Notes: a model not told the origin generated them from the sequence alone. Positions 49,963 to 59,808 are shown, numbered from the stretch's first letter. The stretch is 64,000 bases of DNA from Gammaproteobacteria bacterium (GCA_018824405.1 JAHJGO010000011.1:1-64000), one strand, 5' to 3'. Numbers and translations: made by a program.

Positions 49963-52152
49963 ATGACCCAGATTCTCAAGATTGCGCTCGATATTCCCCT
50001 CGACACCCTGTTTGACTACCGTGCCGAAGAAGTCAGCACGGAGGATGTCGGCCGGCGAGTATTGGTATCCTTCGGACGCAGAAAGATGGTCGGCCTGATT
50101 GTCTCTCTGGCAAACCTCTCCGACCTTCCGGCCGCAAGCATCAAGCCGGTATTGAAAATATTCCGCGATACGCCAGCCCTTGCGCCGGACATCCTCAAAC
50201 TGCTGCAGTTTTGCGCCAATTATTACCATCACCCACTGGGTGAGGTGATTTTTACCGCCCTGCCTCAGCGCCTTCGTTCTGATCAGGCAGCGGCATTTCC
50301 ACAGCAGATCAGTTACGTCCTGAACAAAGCTGCGCCACATCTGGATGATTTGCCCTTGCGTGCTGTTGTGAAACGCAAGTTGCTGACGCATCTCTGCCAG
50401 GATTCAGGCATAGCACGTGAAGCCCTGCTCGCACTCTCGCCCAGTGCAAGCAAACATATCAGGGAAATGCTCACAACCGGCTGGATCACACAGCAGCAGG
50501 AAAACCGCCCCAAACTTCTTGCCCCCCCCGTTTCAGGCCCTCTCCCGCAACTTCCCGCACTCAACGCCGAACAGGCCGCCGTGATCGATGGCTGCTCACC
50601 TGCCGGTTTCTCGGCCACGCTGCTGCTGGGCATTACCGGAAGCGGCAAAACCGAAGTGTATCTGCGCCTGACCGCAATACAGCTGGAACAGGGCAGGCAG
50701 GTGCTGGTGCTGGTGCCGGAAATCAATCTCACGCCGCAACTGGAAGCGCGCTTCCAGAGCCGCTTCCCCGACGTGCCTGTGGTCAGCCTGCATAGCAGCC
50801 TCAATGACAGCGAGCGCCTGCGCCACTGGCTGCTGGCACAATCCGGAGAGGCCCGCATTGTCCTCGGCACGCGCCTGTCCGTTTTTACGCCCATGCCGGA
50901 ACTCGGACTCATCATCGTCGACGAGGAACATGACAGTTCGTTCAAACAGCAGGATGGACTGCGCTACAGTGCGCGCGACATGGCGGCAGCGCGCGCCAAG
51001 CAGCTCAACATTCCCATCCTGATGGGCTCCGCCACCCCGGCGCTGGAGAGCTACCATAACGCCCTGGCCGGACGTTACCGCCTGCAGCGCCTGTCCCGGC
51101 GCGCGGTTGAAGAAGCGCAACTGCCATCCATCCGTTGCGTGGACATGCGCAACGAGAAGCCGGATGATGGTCTGTCTGCCACACTGCTTCAGGCACTGGA
51201 AAAAAACCTCGAACATGGCAGCCAGAGCCTGGTGTTCATCAACCGGCGCGGCTATGCTCCGGTGCTGCTATGCAACCAGTGCGGCTGGCTGGCGCCCTGT
51301 CCGCGCTGCACCAGCCGGCTGGTGGTGCATCTGCGCGAGCGGCGCCTGCGCTGCCATCACTGCGGTCACGAAGAACGCATTCCTCGCGCCTGCCCGGGAT
51401 GCGGCAATCCCGACCTGGCGCCTTTAGGCCAGGGCACGCAACGTCTGGAAGACGCCCTGGCACAGCATTTTCCGGCTGCCCGCATCCTGCGCATCGATCG
51501 CGACAGCACGCGGCGCAAGCATGCTCTCAGAGAGATGTTGCAGGACGTGCACGAGGAGCGCGTGGACATTCTGGTCGGCACCCAGATCCTCGCCAAAGGC
51601 CATGATTTTAAGCGCCTGACCCTGGTCGGCGCTCTGAACGTGGACGGCGCGCTGTATAGCGCCGATTTTCGCGCCGCTGAGCGTCTGTTCGCCCAGCTGA
51701 TGCAGGTTGCAGGTCGCGCCGGGCGCGCAGCTGAGCCCGGTACGGTGCTGATTCAGACCCAGTTTCCCGATCACCCGCTGTTCGATGCCTTGCGCCACCA
51801 GGACTATGATGCCTTCGCCACAACGCAGCTTGTGGAACGCAAACAGGCAGGATTCCCACCCTTTTGCCACCAGGCTTTGCTGCGCGCCGAGGCAACGCAT
51901 CTGGAAACGGCTTTGGCTTTTTTGCACCAGGCAAAAAAAATGGCCTTGCCAATTCCTGCTGCGATCACGCTTTACGACGCCGTGCCAGCCCCCATGGCCC
52001 GCCTCGCCGGGCGCGAACGCGCCCAGTTGCTGGTGCAGGCGGATGAGCGCCGCGACTTGCAGCAATTCCTGCGCCACTGGAATGCGAATCTTAACAACCT
52101 CAAGGCACGCCAGGTACGCTGGTCGCTGGACGTGGATCCGCTCGATTTCTAG
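49963..52152 (+). CDS. priA: Primosomal helicase PriA
   Basis: A 729-residue protein. The N-terminal DNA-binding part is LDTLFDYRAEE. The superfamily 2 helicase has Walker A GITGSGKTEVYLRL and DEEH in IIVDEEHDSSFKQQ. Zinc cysteines are in CNQCGWLAPCPRC, CHHCGHEE and CPGCGNPDL. It restarts stalled replication forks. It is probably transcribed from the preceding gap; argS follows after 59 bases. Confidence 0.97.
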   Translation: MTQILKIALDIPLDTLFDYRAEEVSTEDVGRRVLVSFGRRKMVGLIVSLANLSDLPAASIKPVLKIFRDTPALAPDILKLLQFCANYYHHPLGEVIFTALPQRLRSDQAAAFPQQISYVLNKAAPHLDDLPLRAVVKRKLLTHLCQDSGIAREALLALSPSASKHIREMLTTGWITQQQENRPKLLAPPVSGPLPQLPALNAEQAAVIDGCSPAGFSATLLLGITGSGKTEVYLRLTAIQLEQGRQVLVLVPEINLTPQLEARFQSRFPDVPVVSLHSSLNDSERLRHWLLAQSGEARIVLGTRLSVFTPMPELGLIIVDEEHDSSFKQQDGLRYSARDMAAARAKQLNIPILMGSATPALESYHNALAGRYRLQRLSRRAVEEAQLPSIRCVDMRNEKPDDGLSATLLQALEKNLEHGSQSLVFINRRGYAPVLLCNQCGWLAPCPRCTSRLVVHLRERRLRCHHCGHEERIPRACPGCGNPDLAPLGQGTQRLEDALAQHFPAARILRIDRDSTRRKHALREMLQDVHEERVDILVGTQILAKGHDFKRLTLVGALNVDGALYSADFRAAERLFAQLMQVAGRAGRAAEPGTVLIQTQFPDHPLFDALRHQDYDAFATTQLVERKQAGFPPFCHQALLRAEATHLETALAFLHQAKKMALPIPAAITLYDAVPAPMARLAGRERAQLLVQADERRDLQQFLRHWNANLNNLKARQVRWSLDVDPLDF

Positions 52153-52211
52153 CCGCTGACCGCAGAAAGCTTTAGAATATGCGGTTTTATTGCTTGTTCT
52201 GAGATATTGAC

Positions 52212-53972
52212 TTGAAACAACATCTGACTGATTTGTTTGCCCAGGCGCTGCGCGCTGTCGCTCCGGAGGCAACCGATGCCAGCATCGTTCTGGAACGCCC
52301 CAAGCAGCTTCAGCATGGCGATTACGCCTGCAGCCTGGCGATGCAACTGGCGCGATCGCTCAAGCGCAATCCGCGTGAAATCGCCAGTGCGCTGCTGGAT
52401 GCGCTACCCGCTTCGCCATGGGTCGAGAAGGCCGAAATTGCCGGCGCCGGGTTCATCAATATTTTCCTCAGTGCAGCCTCCAAACAGCGCGTTATCAGCA
52501 CGATTCTGCAACAGGGGCCGGAATTTGGTCGCGGACAGGCAGGAAAAGGCAAAAAAGCCCAGGTTGAATTCGTCTCTGCCAATCCTACCGGCCCGCTCCA
52601 TGTCGGCCATGGCCGAGGTGCCGCCTTCGGCATGAGCCTGTCCAAGGTGCTTGCGGCTGCAGGTTTTGAGGTCAAGCGCGAGTACTACATCAACGACGCC
52701 GGGCGACAAATGGATATCCTGGCGCTTTCTACCTGGCTGCGTTACCTGGAATTGAATGGCATCAGCGTACCCTTCCCCGCCAATGCCTACCAGGGGCAAT
52801 ACGTGCGCGACATGGCAGCGGAAATCCAGCGACTGCATGGCGACCGCTATGTGCATCAGCCATGGACTCTGCTGGAAGGCGTACCGCCTCGCTCCACCGA
52901 AGAAGAACTGGAACAGGAAGAAAAGCGGGCCAAGCAGCAGAACGAGCAGCATCTCGACGGCCTGATCGCCAACGCCAAAAAACTGCTTGGCGACGACTAC
53001 GCCTACATTCATGATTTCGTGCTTACCGAACAACTGGGCGACGGCCGCAACGATCTGATGGAGTTCGGCGTCAGTTTCGACACCTGGTTTTCCGAAAAAT
53101 CGCTATTCGACAGCGGCCTTGTGCAGCGTGCCATCGAATCCTTGCAGAAGAACGGTCACCTCTACCAGCAGGACGGCGCGCTGTGGTTCCGTTCTACTGC
53201 CTTTGGCGACGAAAAGGATCGCGTGGTGCAACGCGAGAATGGGCAGTACACCTATTTCGCGTCCGACATCGCCTACCATCTCAATAAATTCGAGCGCGGC
53301 TTCGACCACATCATCAATGTCTGGGGCGCTGACCATCATGGCTACATCTCGCGCGTCAAAGGTGCACTGAAAGCACTGGGGCTGGATGAATCGCGCCTGG
53401 AAGTGGCGCTGGTGCAATTTGCCGTGCTTTACCGCGGCGAGGAAAAGGTTTCCATGTCCACCCGCAGCGGCGATTTCGTCACCCTGCGTGAACTGCGTCA
53501 AGAGGTCGGCAACGACGCCTGTCGTTTCTTCTATGTCTTGCGCAAGAGCGACCAGCACCTGGATTTCGACCTCGAACTGGCCAAGTCTCAGAGCAACGAC
53601 AACCCGGTCTACTACATCCAGTATGCTCATGCCCGCATCTGCAGCGTGCTCGCGCAGTGGGATGGGGATGTACACGATCTCGCGCAGGCCGACCTGACAT
53701 GTCTCAATCTGCCACACGAACTGGCACTGTTGCAGCGTCTGGAAGACTATCCGGAAACAGTGGAAAGCGCAGCACGGGAATTTGCACCTCACCTCATTGC
53801 CTATTACCTCAAGGATTTGGCCGGAGAACTGCACAGCTACTATAATGCACAGCAATTCCTGGTCGAGGACGAAGCCATCAAACTTGCACGCCTGGCCCTT
53901 GTCACCGCAACACGAGAAGTGATCCGCAATGGCCTGACACTGCTTGGCGTAAGCAGCCCGGAGAAAATGTAA
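52212..53972 (+). CDS. argS: Arginyl-tRNA synthetase
   Basis: A 586-residue class I synthetase. A TTG start gives the usual N-terminus KQHLTDLFAQALRAV. The signature motif is GPLHVGHGRGAAFG (HIGH type) and the KMSKS place reads EEKVSMSTRSGDFV. The C-terminal anticodon-binding domain ends the protein. It is followed by the SPOR gene with 1 base between. Confidence 0.97.
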   Translation: MKQHLTDLFAQALRAVAPEATDASIVLERPKQLQHGDYACSLAMQLARSLKRNPREIASALLDALPASPWVEKAEIAGAGFINIFLSAASKQRVISTILQQGPEFGRGQAGKGKKAQVEFVSANPTGPLHVGHGRGAAFGMSLSKVLAAAGFEVKREYYINDAGRQMDILALSTWLRYLELNGISVPFPANAYQGQYVRDMAAEIQRLHGDRYVHQPWTLLEGVPPRSTEEELEQEEKRAKQQNEQHLDGLIANAKKLLGDDYAYIHDFVLTEQLGDGRNDLMEFGVSFDTWFSEKSLFDSGLVQRAIESLQKNGHLYQQDGALWFRSTAFGDEKDRVVQRENGQYTYFASDIAYHLNKFERGFDHIINVWGADHHGYISRVKGALKALGLDESRLEVALVQFAVLYRGEEKVSMSTRSGDFVTLRELRQEVGNDACRFFYVLRKSDQHLDFDLELAKSQSNDNPVYYIQYAHARICSVLAQWDGDVHDLAQADLTCLNLPHELALLQRLEDYPETVESAAREFAPHLIAYYLKDLAGELHSYYNAQQFLVEDEAIKLARLALVTATREVIRNGLTLLGVSSPEKM

Positions 53973-53973
53973 A

Positions 53974-54570
53974 TTGAGCCGCGACTACAAACCCAGCCCA
54001 AGGGGTCAAGCAAAAAAATCAGGCAACCCGATGCTGGTCGGCATCATCATCGGCACCTTTATCGGCCTCGCCATCGCCCTGGCAGTGGCCATCTTTATCA
54101 AGGGCAGCCCAAGCCCATTCGTGGAGCGCAGCAAACCCCAGACGGTACTCGGCAGCGAACAGACTGCACCAGAACCCGCCCCCAGCACAGAGCCCTCCGC
54201 CGAAAAACCGAAGAATGCCGAGAAACCGCGTTTTGATTTTTATACCATCCTGCCCGGCACCGAGGAACCTGCGACCGAAAAGGACATCAAACAGCATGAC
54301 CCGGCACAAGCCGTCAAAAGTCAGTATTACCTGCAGGCCGGGGCATTCCAGAACGAAGCCGACGCCGACAATCTCAAAGCCAAGATGGCTTTGATGGGCA
54401 TCGAGGCCAGCATTCAGACTGCGTCCGTTCCAGACAAAGGTGTATGGCATCGGGTGCGGGTTGGCCCATACGACAACGTGGATGATTTAAACCGGGTTCG
54501 CAGCACGCTGACTCAAAATGGCATTACCGCCAGCCTGGTCAAGGTGCACGACCAGCCGGCGGCGCGCTAG
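53974..54570 (+). CDS. SPOR-domain membrane protein (FtsN/DedD-like)
   Basis: A 198-residue protein starting at TTG 53974, one base after the argS stop. A short basic cytoplasmic start (SRDYKPSPRGQAKKSGNP) precedes one membrane helix (MLVGIIIGTFIGLAIALAVA), a Pro/Glu-rich periplasmic linker and a C-terminal SPOR domain (YYLQAGAFQNEADADNLKAK; HRVRVGPYDNVDDLNRVRS). SPOR domains bind denuded peptidoglycan at the division site. An FtsN role is possible; the argS linkage is common for such proteins in betaproteobacteria. Confidence 0.9.
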   Translation: MSRDYKPSPRGQAKKSGNPMLVGIIIGTFIGLAIALAVAIFIKGSPSPFVERSKPQTVLGSEQTAPEPAPSTEPSAEKPKNAEKPRFDFYTILPGTEEPATEKDIKQHDPAQAVKSQYYLQAGAFQNEADADNLKAKMALMGIEASIQTASVPDKGVWHRVRVGPYDNVDDLNRVRSTLTQNGITASLVKVHDQPAAR

Positions 54571-54604
54571 ACCTTCGCGCATTCAAAACTTTAGGAGACT
54601 TTCG

Positions 54605-55261
54605 GTGAAGAAAATGAATTTTGCATTTCTGCGTGTGATGTTTGCCACACTTTGCCTCAGTGCGTTGTGGAGTACATCAGCTCAGGCTGAACTTGAACTG
54701 GGCAAACAGTATTCCCTGGTTTCGCCGGCACAACCGACGGAGACCGGCAAAAATATCGAGGTGCTGGAATTTTTTTCTTATGCCTGCCCGCATTGCCATG
54801 ACCTTGAGCCGGTATTGAATCCGTGGGTGAAGAAACTACCCGGCGATGTGACTTTCCGCCGCCTGCCCGCAGTCTTCAACGATAAATGGGCGATTCTTGC
54901 TCGGGTCTTTTATGCTGCCGAAGCACTGGGCCAGCTGGACAGGCTGCATCCTGCCATTTTCAATGCCATACATGTCGAGCGCCTTGACCTGACGAACGAG
55001 AAAGTCCTTCAGGAATGGGTAGGGAAAAATGGCGTGGAAAGCAAAAAATTCATGGACACGTATAATTCCTTCTCTGTAGTCGGCCGGGCCCAGCGCGCCA
55101 AGCAGCTTACCCGCGCTTTTGCGATTACGGGCGTTCCGGCAGTGGTGGTGGATGGCAAATATCTGACTTCCGCCTCCCAGACCGGAAGCAACGAAAAACT
55201 CCTGCCAGCGCTTGACGAACTGATCAAGAAGGCCCGCCAGGAACGAGGCAGCAAGGGCTAG
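54605..55261 (+). CDS. dsbA: Thiol:disulfide interchange protein DsbA
   Basis: A 218-residue periplasmic oxidase. The GTG start follows AGGAGA, and a signal peptide ends SAQA. The active site CPHC is at residues 61-64 in FFSYACPHCHDLEP, and the cis-Pro loop is TGVPAVVVDG. It introduces disulfides into exported proteins, including perhaps the Cys-rich protein at 6644-7297. It follows the SPOR gene by 34 bases. Confidence 0.95.
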   Translation: MKKMNFAFLRVMFATLCLSALWSTSAQAELELGKQYSLVSPAQPTETGKNIEVLEFFSYACPHCHDLEPVLNPWVKKLPGDVTFRRLPAVFNDKWAILARVFYAAEALGQLDRLHPAIFNAIHVERLDLTNEKVLQEWVGKNGVESKKFMDTYNSFSVVGRAQRAKQLTRAFAITGVPAVVVDGKYLTSASQTGSNEKLLPALDELIKKARQERGSKG

Positions 55262-55284
55262 TCCCGTTTAGCCGAACGCAATCC

Positions 55285-55917
55285 ATGCCCCTCTCGATCA
55301 TTCTGATAGATGACCACCCCCTGTTTCGCAAGGGTCTGCTGCATCTGCTGGAAAACCGCCCGGAAGTCACCATTTCCGCACAATTTGCCAATGCTGCCGA
55401 GTTGCGTGAATGGCTGCAGCAGGACGGACGTGCCGATGTTGCCTTGCTTGATCGCACGCTGGGTGAAGTGGATGGGCTCGATCTGGTTCCAGAGCTGCAT
55501 CAGCGCAACATCAAAATCATCATGCTGACCATGGCGGAGGAAGACCACGAGATCCGTGACGCGATGGAAAAAGGGGTGGATGGCTACCTGCTTAAATCGA
55601 GCGAGCCGGATCAGATCATCCAATCCATCATTGCCGTATCCAAAGGGAACAGCATTTTTCCGGCACAGGTCCTGCAAAAGATCGCACGCGGCGAACTGGG
55701 CCCAAGCCTCGCCAGCAGGCTTTCCCAGCGTGAGCTTGAAATCGTCAGCTATGTCGCGCGAGGCTTAAGCAACCGCGCCATCGGCGACACACTTGGACTC
55801 TCCGAAAATACGGTACGCAATCATCTGCGCAGCATTCTGGAAAAACTGGAGTTTGATAATCGGGTGCAGGTAGCGACTTTTGCACTGGAGCATGGCCTGG
55901 CAAAACGCACCGACTGA
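55285..55917 (+). CDS. NarL/LuxR-type response regulator, orphan
   Basis: A 210-residue regulator. The receiver domain has acidic pair Asp9-Asp10, phosphorylation site Asp56 (VALLDRTLG), Thr82 and Lys104 (GYLLKSS). The C-terminal LuxR-type HTH is LSQRELEIVSYVARGLSNRA, then SENTVRNHLRSILEKL. There is no histidine kinase next to it. It lies 23 bases after dsbA and may be in its operon. The target genes are unknown. Confidence 0.93.
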   Translation: MPLSIILIDDHPLFRKGLLHLLENRPEVTISAQFANAAELREWLQQDGRADVALLDRTLGEVDGLDLVPELHQRNIKIIMLTMAEEDHEIRDAMEKGVDGYLLKSSEPDQIIQSIIAVSKGNSIFPAQVLQKIARGELGPSLASRLSQRELEIVSYVARGLSNRAIGDTLGLSENTVRNHLRSILEKLEFDNRVQVATFALEHGLAKRTD

Positions 55918-55985
55918 AACTGACCCTGGCGGCAGAAAAGGACCATCTTGTCTGGTTACAAAAGACTATTTTTGTCAGGCTGTTG

Positions 55986-56063
55986 TGCTATACTGGCTGC
56001 GCAAGTGTGATGCTTGTTTCTGTTCAATATATTTGGGCCCCGTTCTCGGGGCCTTTCTTTTTT
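55986..56063 (+). ncRNA. Small-RNA candidate: extended -10 promoter followed by a terminator
   Basis: TGCTATACT (55986-55994) is an extended -10 promoter. About 40 bases downstream, a strong hairpin GGCCCCG-TTCT-CGGGGCC (56036-56053) is followed by TTTCTTTTTT. The transcript would be about 60 bases and contains no frame with a ribosome site. Alternatively the hairpin is simply the terminator of the regulator gene at 55285. Confidence 0.4.
56036..56063 (+). terminator. Strong rho-independent terminator
   Basis: A 7-bp GC stem GGCCCCG / CGGGGCC with loop TTCT (56036-56053) precedes TTTCTTTTTT. It ends either the regulator transcript or a separate small RNA. The minus-strand side has no useful T run. 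Confidence 0.9.
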
Positions 56064-56080
56064 GTTTTGCCGGGGCGCCG

Positions 56081-57814
56081 CTAGTTCTTCTTCAGCACCT
56101 CAAAACTCGCTCTCAGCCAATCATCCCCTTTCTCGATCACCCTGCCTAATACGATGGAATAGCTGCGACTGCGCGCACTCAGTTCAAAACGCCGGCCTGC
56201 TGCATATTCCACACTGTCGAGAATCAGGCTCACACCGCTTTTATCCTCGTCATTGGCGGCCAGGTACAGAGCACTCACCGGCAGCACGACATCCACAGCA
56301 TCCACACCGTCGATGGTATAACCACTATGACGAGGTTTCGTCGCCTTGAGCGTGACCGTGACCGGCTTGCTGGACAAAACCTCGATACCGACATTGCGCT
56401 GCCCGGTCTCAAGCGAAGCCAGGCGTCGCACCACGCCAATCACCCAGTTCTGACTGCGTTCCGGCCGCAGGCCAACCAGCTTTCCGAGACGGATCCAGTC
56501 ATTCTCCACGGCATCCACGGTGGCACCGAACCCGGTCGAGCTTTCATTTTCCATCAACCAGCGCTCATGATGTGCTTCTGCCCGTACCGGCTGCGCAGAG
56601 CCGTTCGCCTGACGGCCTGCCTGCTCCAGCTTGTCTTGAGTACGCTGGGTGACGAAGCCATACAGTCGCACATCGAGCATTTCCTCGTAACTGATTACCG
56701 CTTTCTGCTCGTCCTCCTGATGCTTGGGGGACAGCGCTTCATTGTCCTGTTTGACCATGACGCAGATTTCGAGGTAATCCTTGATCACATCTATCAGCTT
56801 GACCTTGGATACCCGCGCCTGTTTGCGCCTAGCGCGGCCCTCGCCTGAGGGTGACCACTGCTGGGTGATGCGGTCAATAAACTCGAGACATGTGGGCAAA
56901 CGACAGTCCTCACTGAGGCCAAGTTTTGCCGGTGTTTCTCCGCTTTGCAGCGCTTCTCTGACCTGTGACACCCGCGTTATCAACTCATTGCTGCCCCAGC
57001 AGCGCAACATGCCATCTGCCACGGGCCTGCGCGCCCTTTTTGGCCCCTTGTCCTCACCCAGATTGACGCAGAATACATGCCGTTCCGGATCATACGTTCG
57101 CTCCAGCTTCAACGTAGCCGCCCAGCTATCCAGCCATAAATCCACCATCTCGATCTGTTTCGGAAACAGGCTGTTGGTGTTGAGCACATCGAGGCTCAAC
57201 AACTGTAGATATTCCTCTGCACAGGTGGTGTTATGTTGGCACTGCGGATAAAGAAGCAAGGATTTGCGATCGAACTCCTCATATTCAGCCAGCCGATAGA
57301 GGTTGTGAACATGCTTCCACAGTTTGGCGCCAATGGCTTCATAGCGAAAATAACGCCACTTGGCCTGCATGGCAAAATGGCGGATAGCACGTGCCGTAAT
57401 CAGCGGGATCTCGCGCCGGATCCCGCTATTATTGGGGTCCCCCACATAGGCCATGATGAAAATGTGATAAGCCCGAGCCATCTGCCAGTTAAAGGCAAAA
57501 ATCACATTCCACAGGCGACTCTCCATCTGCCGTGACATGCGAGGGTTGAGAAGGTATTGCTGGACCAGGCTATGCTGCAACTCCTGAGCGCCATCATCGA
57601 TATGCATCAGTACCTGCAGGCGTTCAAGGCTGGGCAATTCGGATTTTTCGTTGAACTCATGCAGCGCTTGCACCACCTTCTCGTGCGCAGCAAACGTATT
57701 CCCCATGGGCAGTTCCTGCATCCATACGGTGGCGCCCTTGAGATTGCTCAAAGGGTCGGCAGGGGTCTGTTTTTTTCGGCCAAAAGGCAGAAAGTCGAGC
57801 ATTCCAATTCCCAT
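56081..57814 (-). CDS. Large cytoplasmic protein of unknown function
   Basis: A 577-residue protein without signal peptide or membrane helices. It opens MGIGMLDFLPFGRKK; the second ATG (57802), with GGGA upstream, may be the true start. The N-terminal half is helix-rich (LERLQVLMHIDDGAQELQHS; FNWQMARAYHIFIMAYVGDP) with scattered Cys/His. The C-terminal quarter (VGIEVLSSKPVTVTLKATKP; RRFELSARSRSYSIVLGRVI) is beta-rich and could be a PilZ-like barrel, but lacks a clear RxxxR / DxSxxG motif. It is divergent from the dioxygenase gene. I do not recognise the family. Confidence 0.75.
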   Translation of the reverse strand: MGIGMLDFLPFGRKKQTPADPLSNLKGATVWMQELPMGNTFAAHEKVVQALHEFNEKSELPSLERLQVLMHIDDGAQELQHSLVQQYLLNPRMSRQMESRLWNVIFAFNWQMARAYHIFIMAYVGDPNNSGIRREIPLITARAIRHFAMQAKWRYFRYEAIGAKLWKHVHNLYRLAEYEEFDRKSLLLYPQCQHNTTCAEEYLQLLSLDVLNTNSLFPKQIEMVDLWLDSWAATLKLERTYDPERHVFCVNLGEDKGPKRARRPVADGMLRCWGSNELITRVSQVREALQSGETPAKLGLSEDCRLPTCLEFIDRITQQWSPSGEGRARRKQARVSKVKLIDVIKDYLEICVMVKQDNEALSPKHQEDEQKAVISYEEMLDVRLYGFVTQRTQDKLEQAGRQANGSAQPVRAEAHHERWLMENESSTGFGATVDAVENDWIRLGKLVGLRPERSQNWVIGVVRRLASLETGQRNVGIEVLSSKPVTVTLKATKPRHSGYTIDGVDAVDVVLPVSALYLAANDEDKSGVSLILDSVEYAAGRRFELSARSRSYSIVLGRVIEKGDDWLRASFEVLKKN

Positions 57815-57991
57815 AACGTGCTAATAATTTCGATATTAAACAGCAATCTTCATGCCAGTTCTAGAACAATCATACATGACATGGATTTTTAGAGCATTCC
57901 AGCCCAAATGGCCGGCCTGGCGTTTCTTTATTGCCCCGGTAAAGGCAGGTATACTCCCCGGCAGAAAGATTCACGCCACTCGAGGTTTCTC

Positions 57992-58909
57992 ATGAGTCCC
58001 TCCCGCTTCAACCCCTTCGCGCTCGACAATGATACCGACTACCTGAACTGGCGCGCTTGCAAACTGGAAAATTACCCGGCCAGTCACACAGATCTGATGG
58101 TGCAGATCAACGACCCGCGTCAGCTAACGCCGGACGAGCACGATGCCATATTGGCACGCTGCCGCAAAGCCAACATGGCAATTTACAGCAGCCCGCTGGG
58201 AAACGTGGCTGACAAGGAAATTACGCGTCAACTCGGCCTTCAGTTCGGCCTCAACCGGCTGGACCGCAACATGCTGGCGGACGATGACGGCATCACCACA
58301 CTCGCGGTTCATGCCGAGGGCGAGCACAAGCACTACATCCCCTATACCGATCGTGCCATCAAATGGCATACGGATGGTTACTACAACCCTCATGACCGTC
58401 AAATCCGGGGAGTGCAGCTGCATTGCGTACGTAGCGCCGCCACAGGCGGAGACAATGGTTTGCTGGATCATGAAATCGCCTATATCCTGCTGCGCGACGC
58501 CAATCCTGACCATATTCGCGCACTGATGGCGCCGGATGCCATGACCATCCCCGCGCGCATGGACGAAGACGGCATTGCACGGCCGGACGAAACCGGCCCG
58601 GTGTTTTCCATCCACCCGTCCAGCGGCGACCTGCACATGCGCTATACCGCACGCACGCGCAGCATCCGCTGGAAAAAAACGCCTCAGGTGGAAGCTGCCG
58701 TCGCCTTCCTCGATCAGCTATTGAACAGCGACTCGCCCTACATCTTCCGTTGCTGCCTGGAACCTGGCATGGGCCTGATCTGTAACAACGTGTTACATGA
58801 CCGCAGCGCATTTAGCGACGATAAGGACTGCCGCCGTTTGCTGTACCGTGCTCGCTATTTTGACCGCATCAAGGGCACGGAGCTGATAGCCGCGTATCCA
58901 GCCAAGTAA
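57992..58909 (+). CDS. TauD/TfdA-family Fe(II)/2-oxoglutarate dioxygenase
   Basis: A 305-residue protein; ATG 57992 follows GAGG by 6 bases, while the longer frame upstream lacks a site. The metal-binding His-x-Asp is in IKWHTDGYYNP, the distal His in NNVLHDRSAF and the 2-oxoglutarate Arg in RRLLYRARYFDR. Family members hydroxylate small organic acids, taurine or similar compounds. The substrate is unknown. A small membrane protein gene follows after 27 bases. Confidence 0.9.
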   Translation: MSPSRFNPFALDNDTDYLNWRACKLENYPASHTDLMVQINDPRQLTPDEHDAILARCRKANMAIYSSPLGNVADKEITRQLGLQFGLNRLDRNMLADDDGITTLAVHAEGEHKHYIPYTDRAIKWHTDGYYNPHDRQIRGVQLHCVRSAATGGDNGLLDHEIAYILLRDANPDHIRALMAPDAMTIPARMDEDGIARPDETGPVFSIHPSSGDLHMRYTARTRSIRWKKTPQVEAAVAFLDQLLNSDSPYIFRCCLEPGMGLICNNVLHDRSAFSDDKDCRRLLYRARYFDRIKGTELIAAYPAK

Positions 58910-58936
58910 CTTAAACTGTATTTTGGAGGCAGATGT

Positions 58937-59275
58937 ATGGAAGCATGGTTTGTTTGGCTGGTGCGGCTGATGTTTTTGGGTATCTTTCTCATGGCCGGCG
59001 GGATGCTTTTCCGTGCCTGGGCAATCGCCGTGCGCAAGGATTTTCGCTACGTAGCCGACTGGCGTGGCAGGAAAATCGGTGAAGGCAAGACGTGGGGGCT
59101 AACCGTTCTGACGGTGAACATTCTTTGCGGGACCGGTTTGCTGAGCGTGGGAGTCTCGGTTTTGTTGCTGGGCCTGGATTTGGCCATATGGATGGGATTG
59201 GCAGCCTTTGTCCTGTGGACTTACTATTTTGCACTGCAATTGGCGTCTCAGAAAGCGAATCGCCTATCTCGATGA
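58937..59275 (+). CDS. Small membrane protein of unknown function
   Basis: A 112-residue protein with three membrane helices (WFVWLVRLMFLGIFLMAGGM; LTVLTVNILCGTGLLSVGV; MGLAAFVLWTYYFALQL). GGAGG lies before the ATG. A basic loop follows the first helix (WRGRKIGEGK). No family was recognised. It probably forms a short operon with the dioxygenase. Confidence 0.8.
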   Translation: MEAWFVWLVRLMFLGIFLMAGGMLFRAWAIAVRKDFRYVADWRGRKIGEGKTWGLTVLTVNILCGTGLLSVGVSVLLLGLDLAIWMGLAAFVLWTYYFALQLASQKANRLSR

Positions 59276-59529
59276 TTTTTTGAAGTTTAAGCTCGACATT
59301 CGATATGCCATGTCAATATATATGCTGCGCTTCATCCCCCGCTCCAAAGCTGAATTCAATAATTAAATGCAACAGCCAGAACCGGCAGAAGCGCTGCTGG
59401 CAGATCATTTAGATAAAAAAAATATACAGGATTTAGTGTAGACTCCCCGTTTGTTGGATTGCAGTAAAAAAAACATGGTGAGCGAGTAATAATTATCCAA
59501 AGTTCGCATCATTCAAGAGGAGAGAAAAA

Positions 59530-59796
59530 ATGTCGAGTCCGCAAAGCTTTGACCCCAAGGCGTATTGGCGCGCCACACTGAAGCTGCTTGTCACAACCCT
59601 AATCATCTGGTTCATTGTTTCATTCGGCGCAGGCATCCTGTTCCGCGACGCTTTAGATAGCATCCACCTCGGCGGTTATCCACTGGGCTTCTGGTTCGCC
59701 CAGCAGGGTTCCATTTTCATTTTCGTAGGCCTGATTTTCTGGTACGCCAAGCGTATGGACAAGATCGACCGTGAACATGACGTCCACGAAGACTAA
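59530..59796 (+). CDS. DUF4212 small subunit of sodium/solute symporter
   Basis: An 88-residue protein with two membrane helices. It has the DUF4212 pattern: YWRATLKLLVTTLIIWFIVS, YPLGFWFAQQGSIFIFVGLI, and an acidic end DKIDREHDVHED. AAGAGGAGA lies before the ATG. It always pairs with the large symporter subunit, whose gene follows after 12 bases. Confidence 0.95.
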   Translation: MSSPQSFDPKAYWRATLKLLVTTLIIWFIVSFGAGILFRDALDSIHLGGYPLGFWFAQQGSIFIFVGLIFWYAKRMDKIDREHDVHED

Positions 59797-59808
59797 GGGG
59801 AATACAAC

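Noticed and set aside
55972-55994. TTGTCA as the -35 box of the small-RNA candidate
   Set aside because: It is only 11 bases from TATACT, too close for a normal -35/-10 pair; the extended -10 alone was used.
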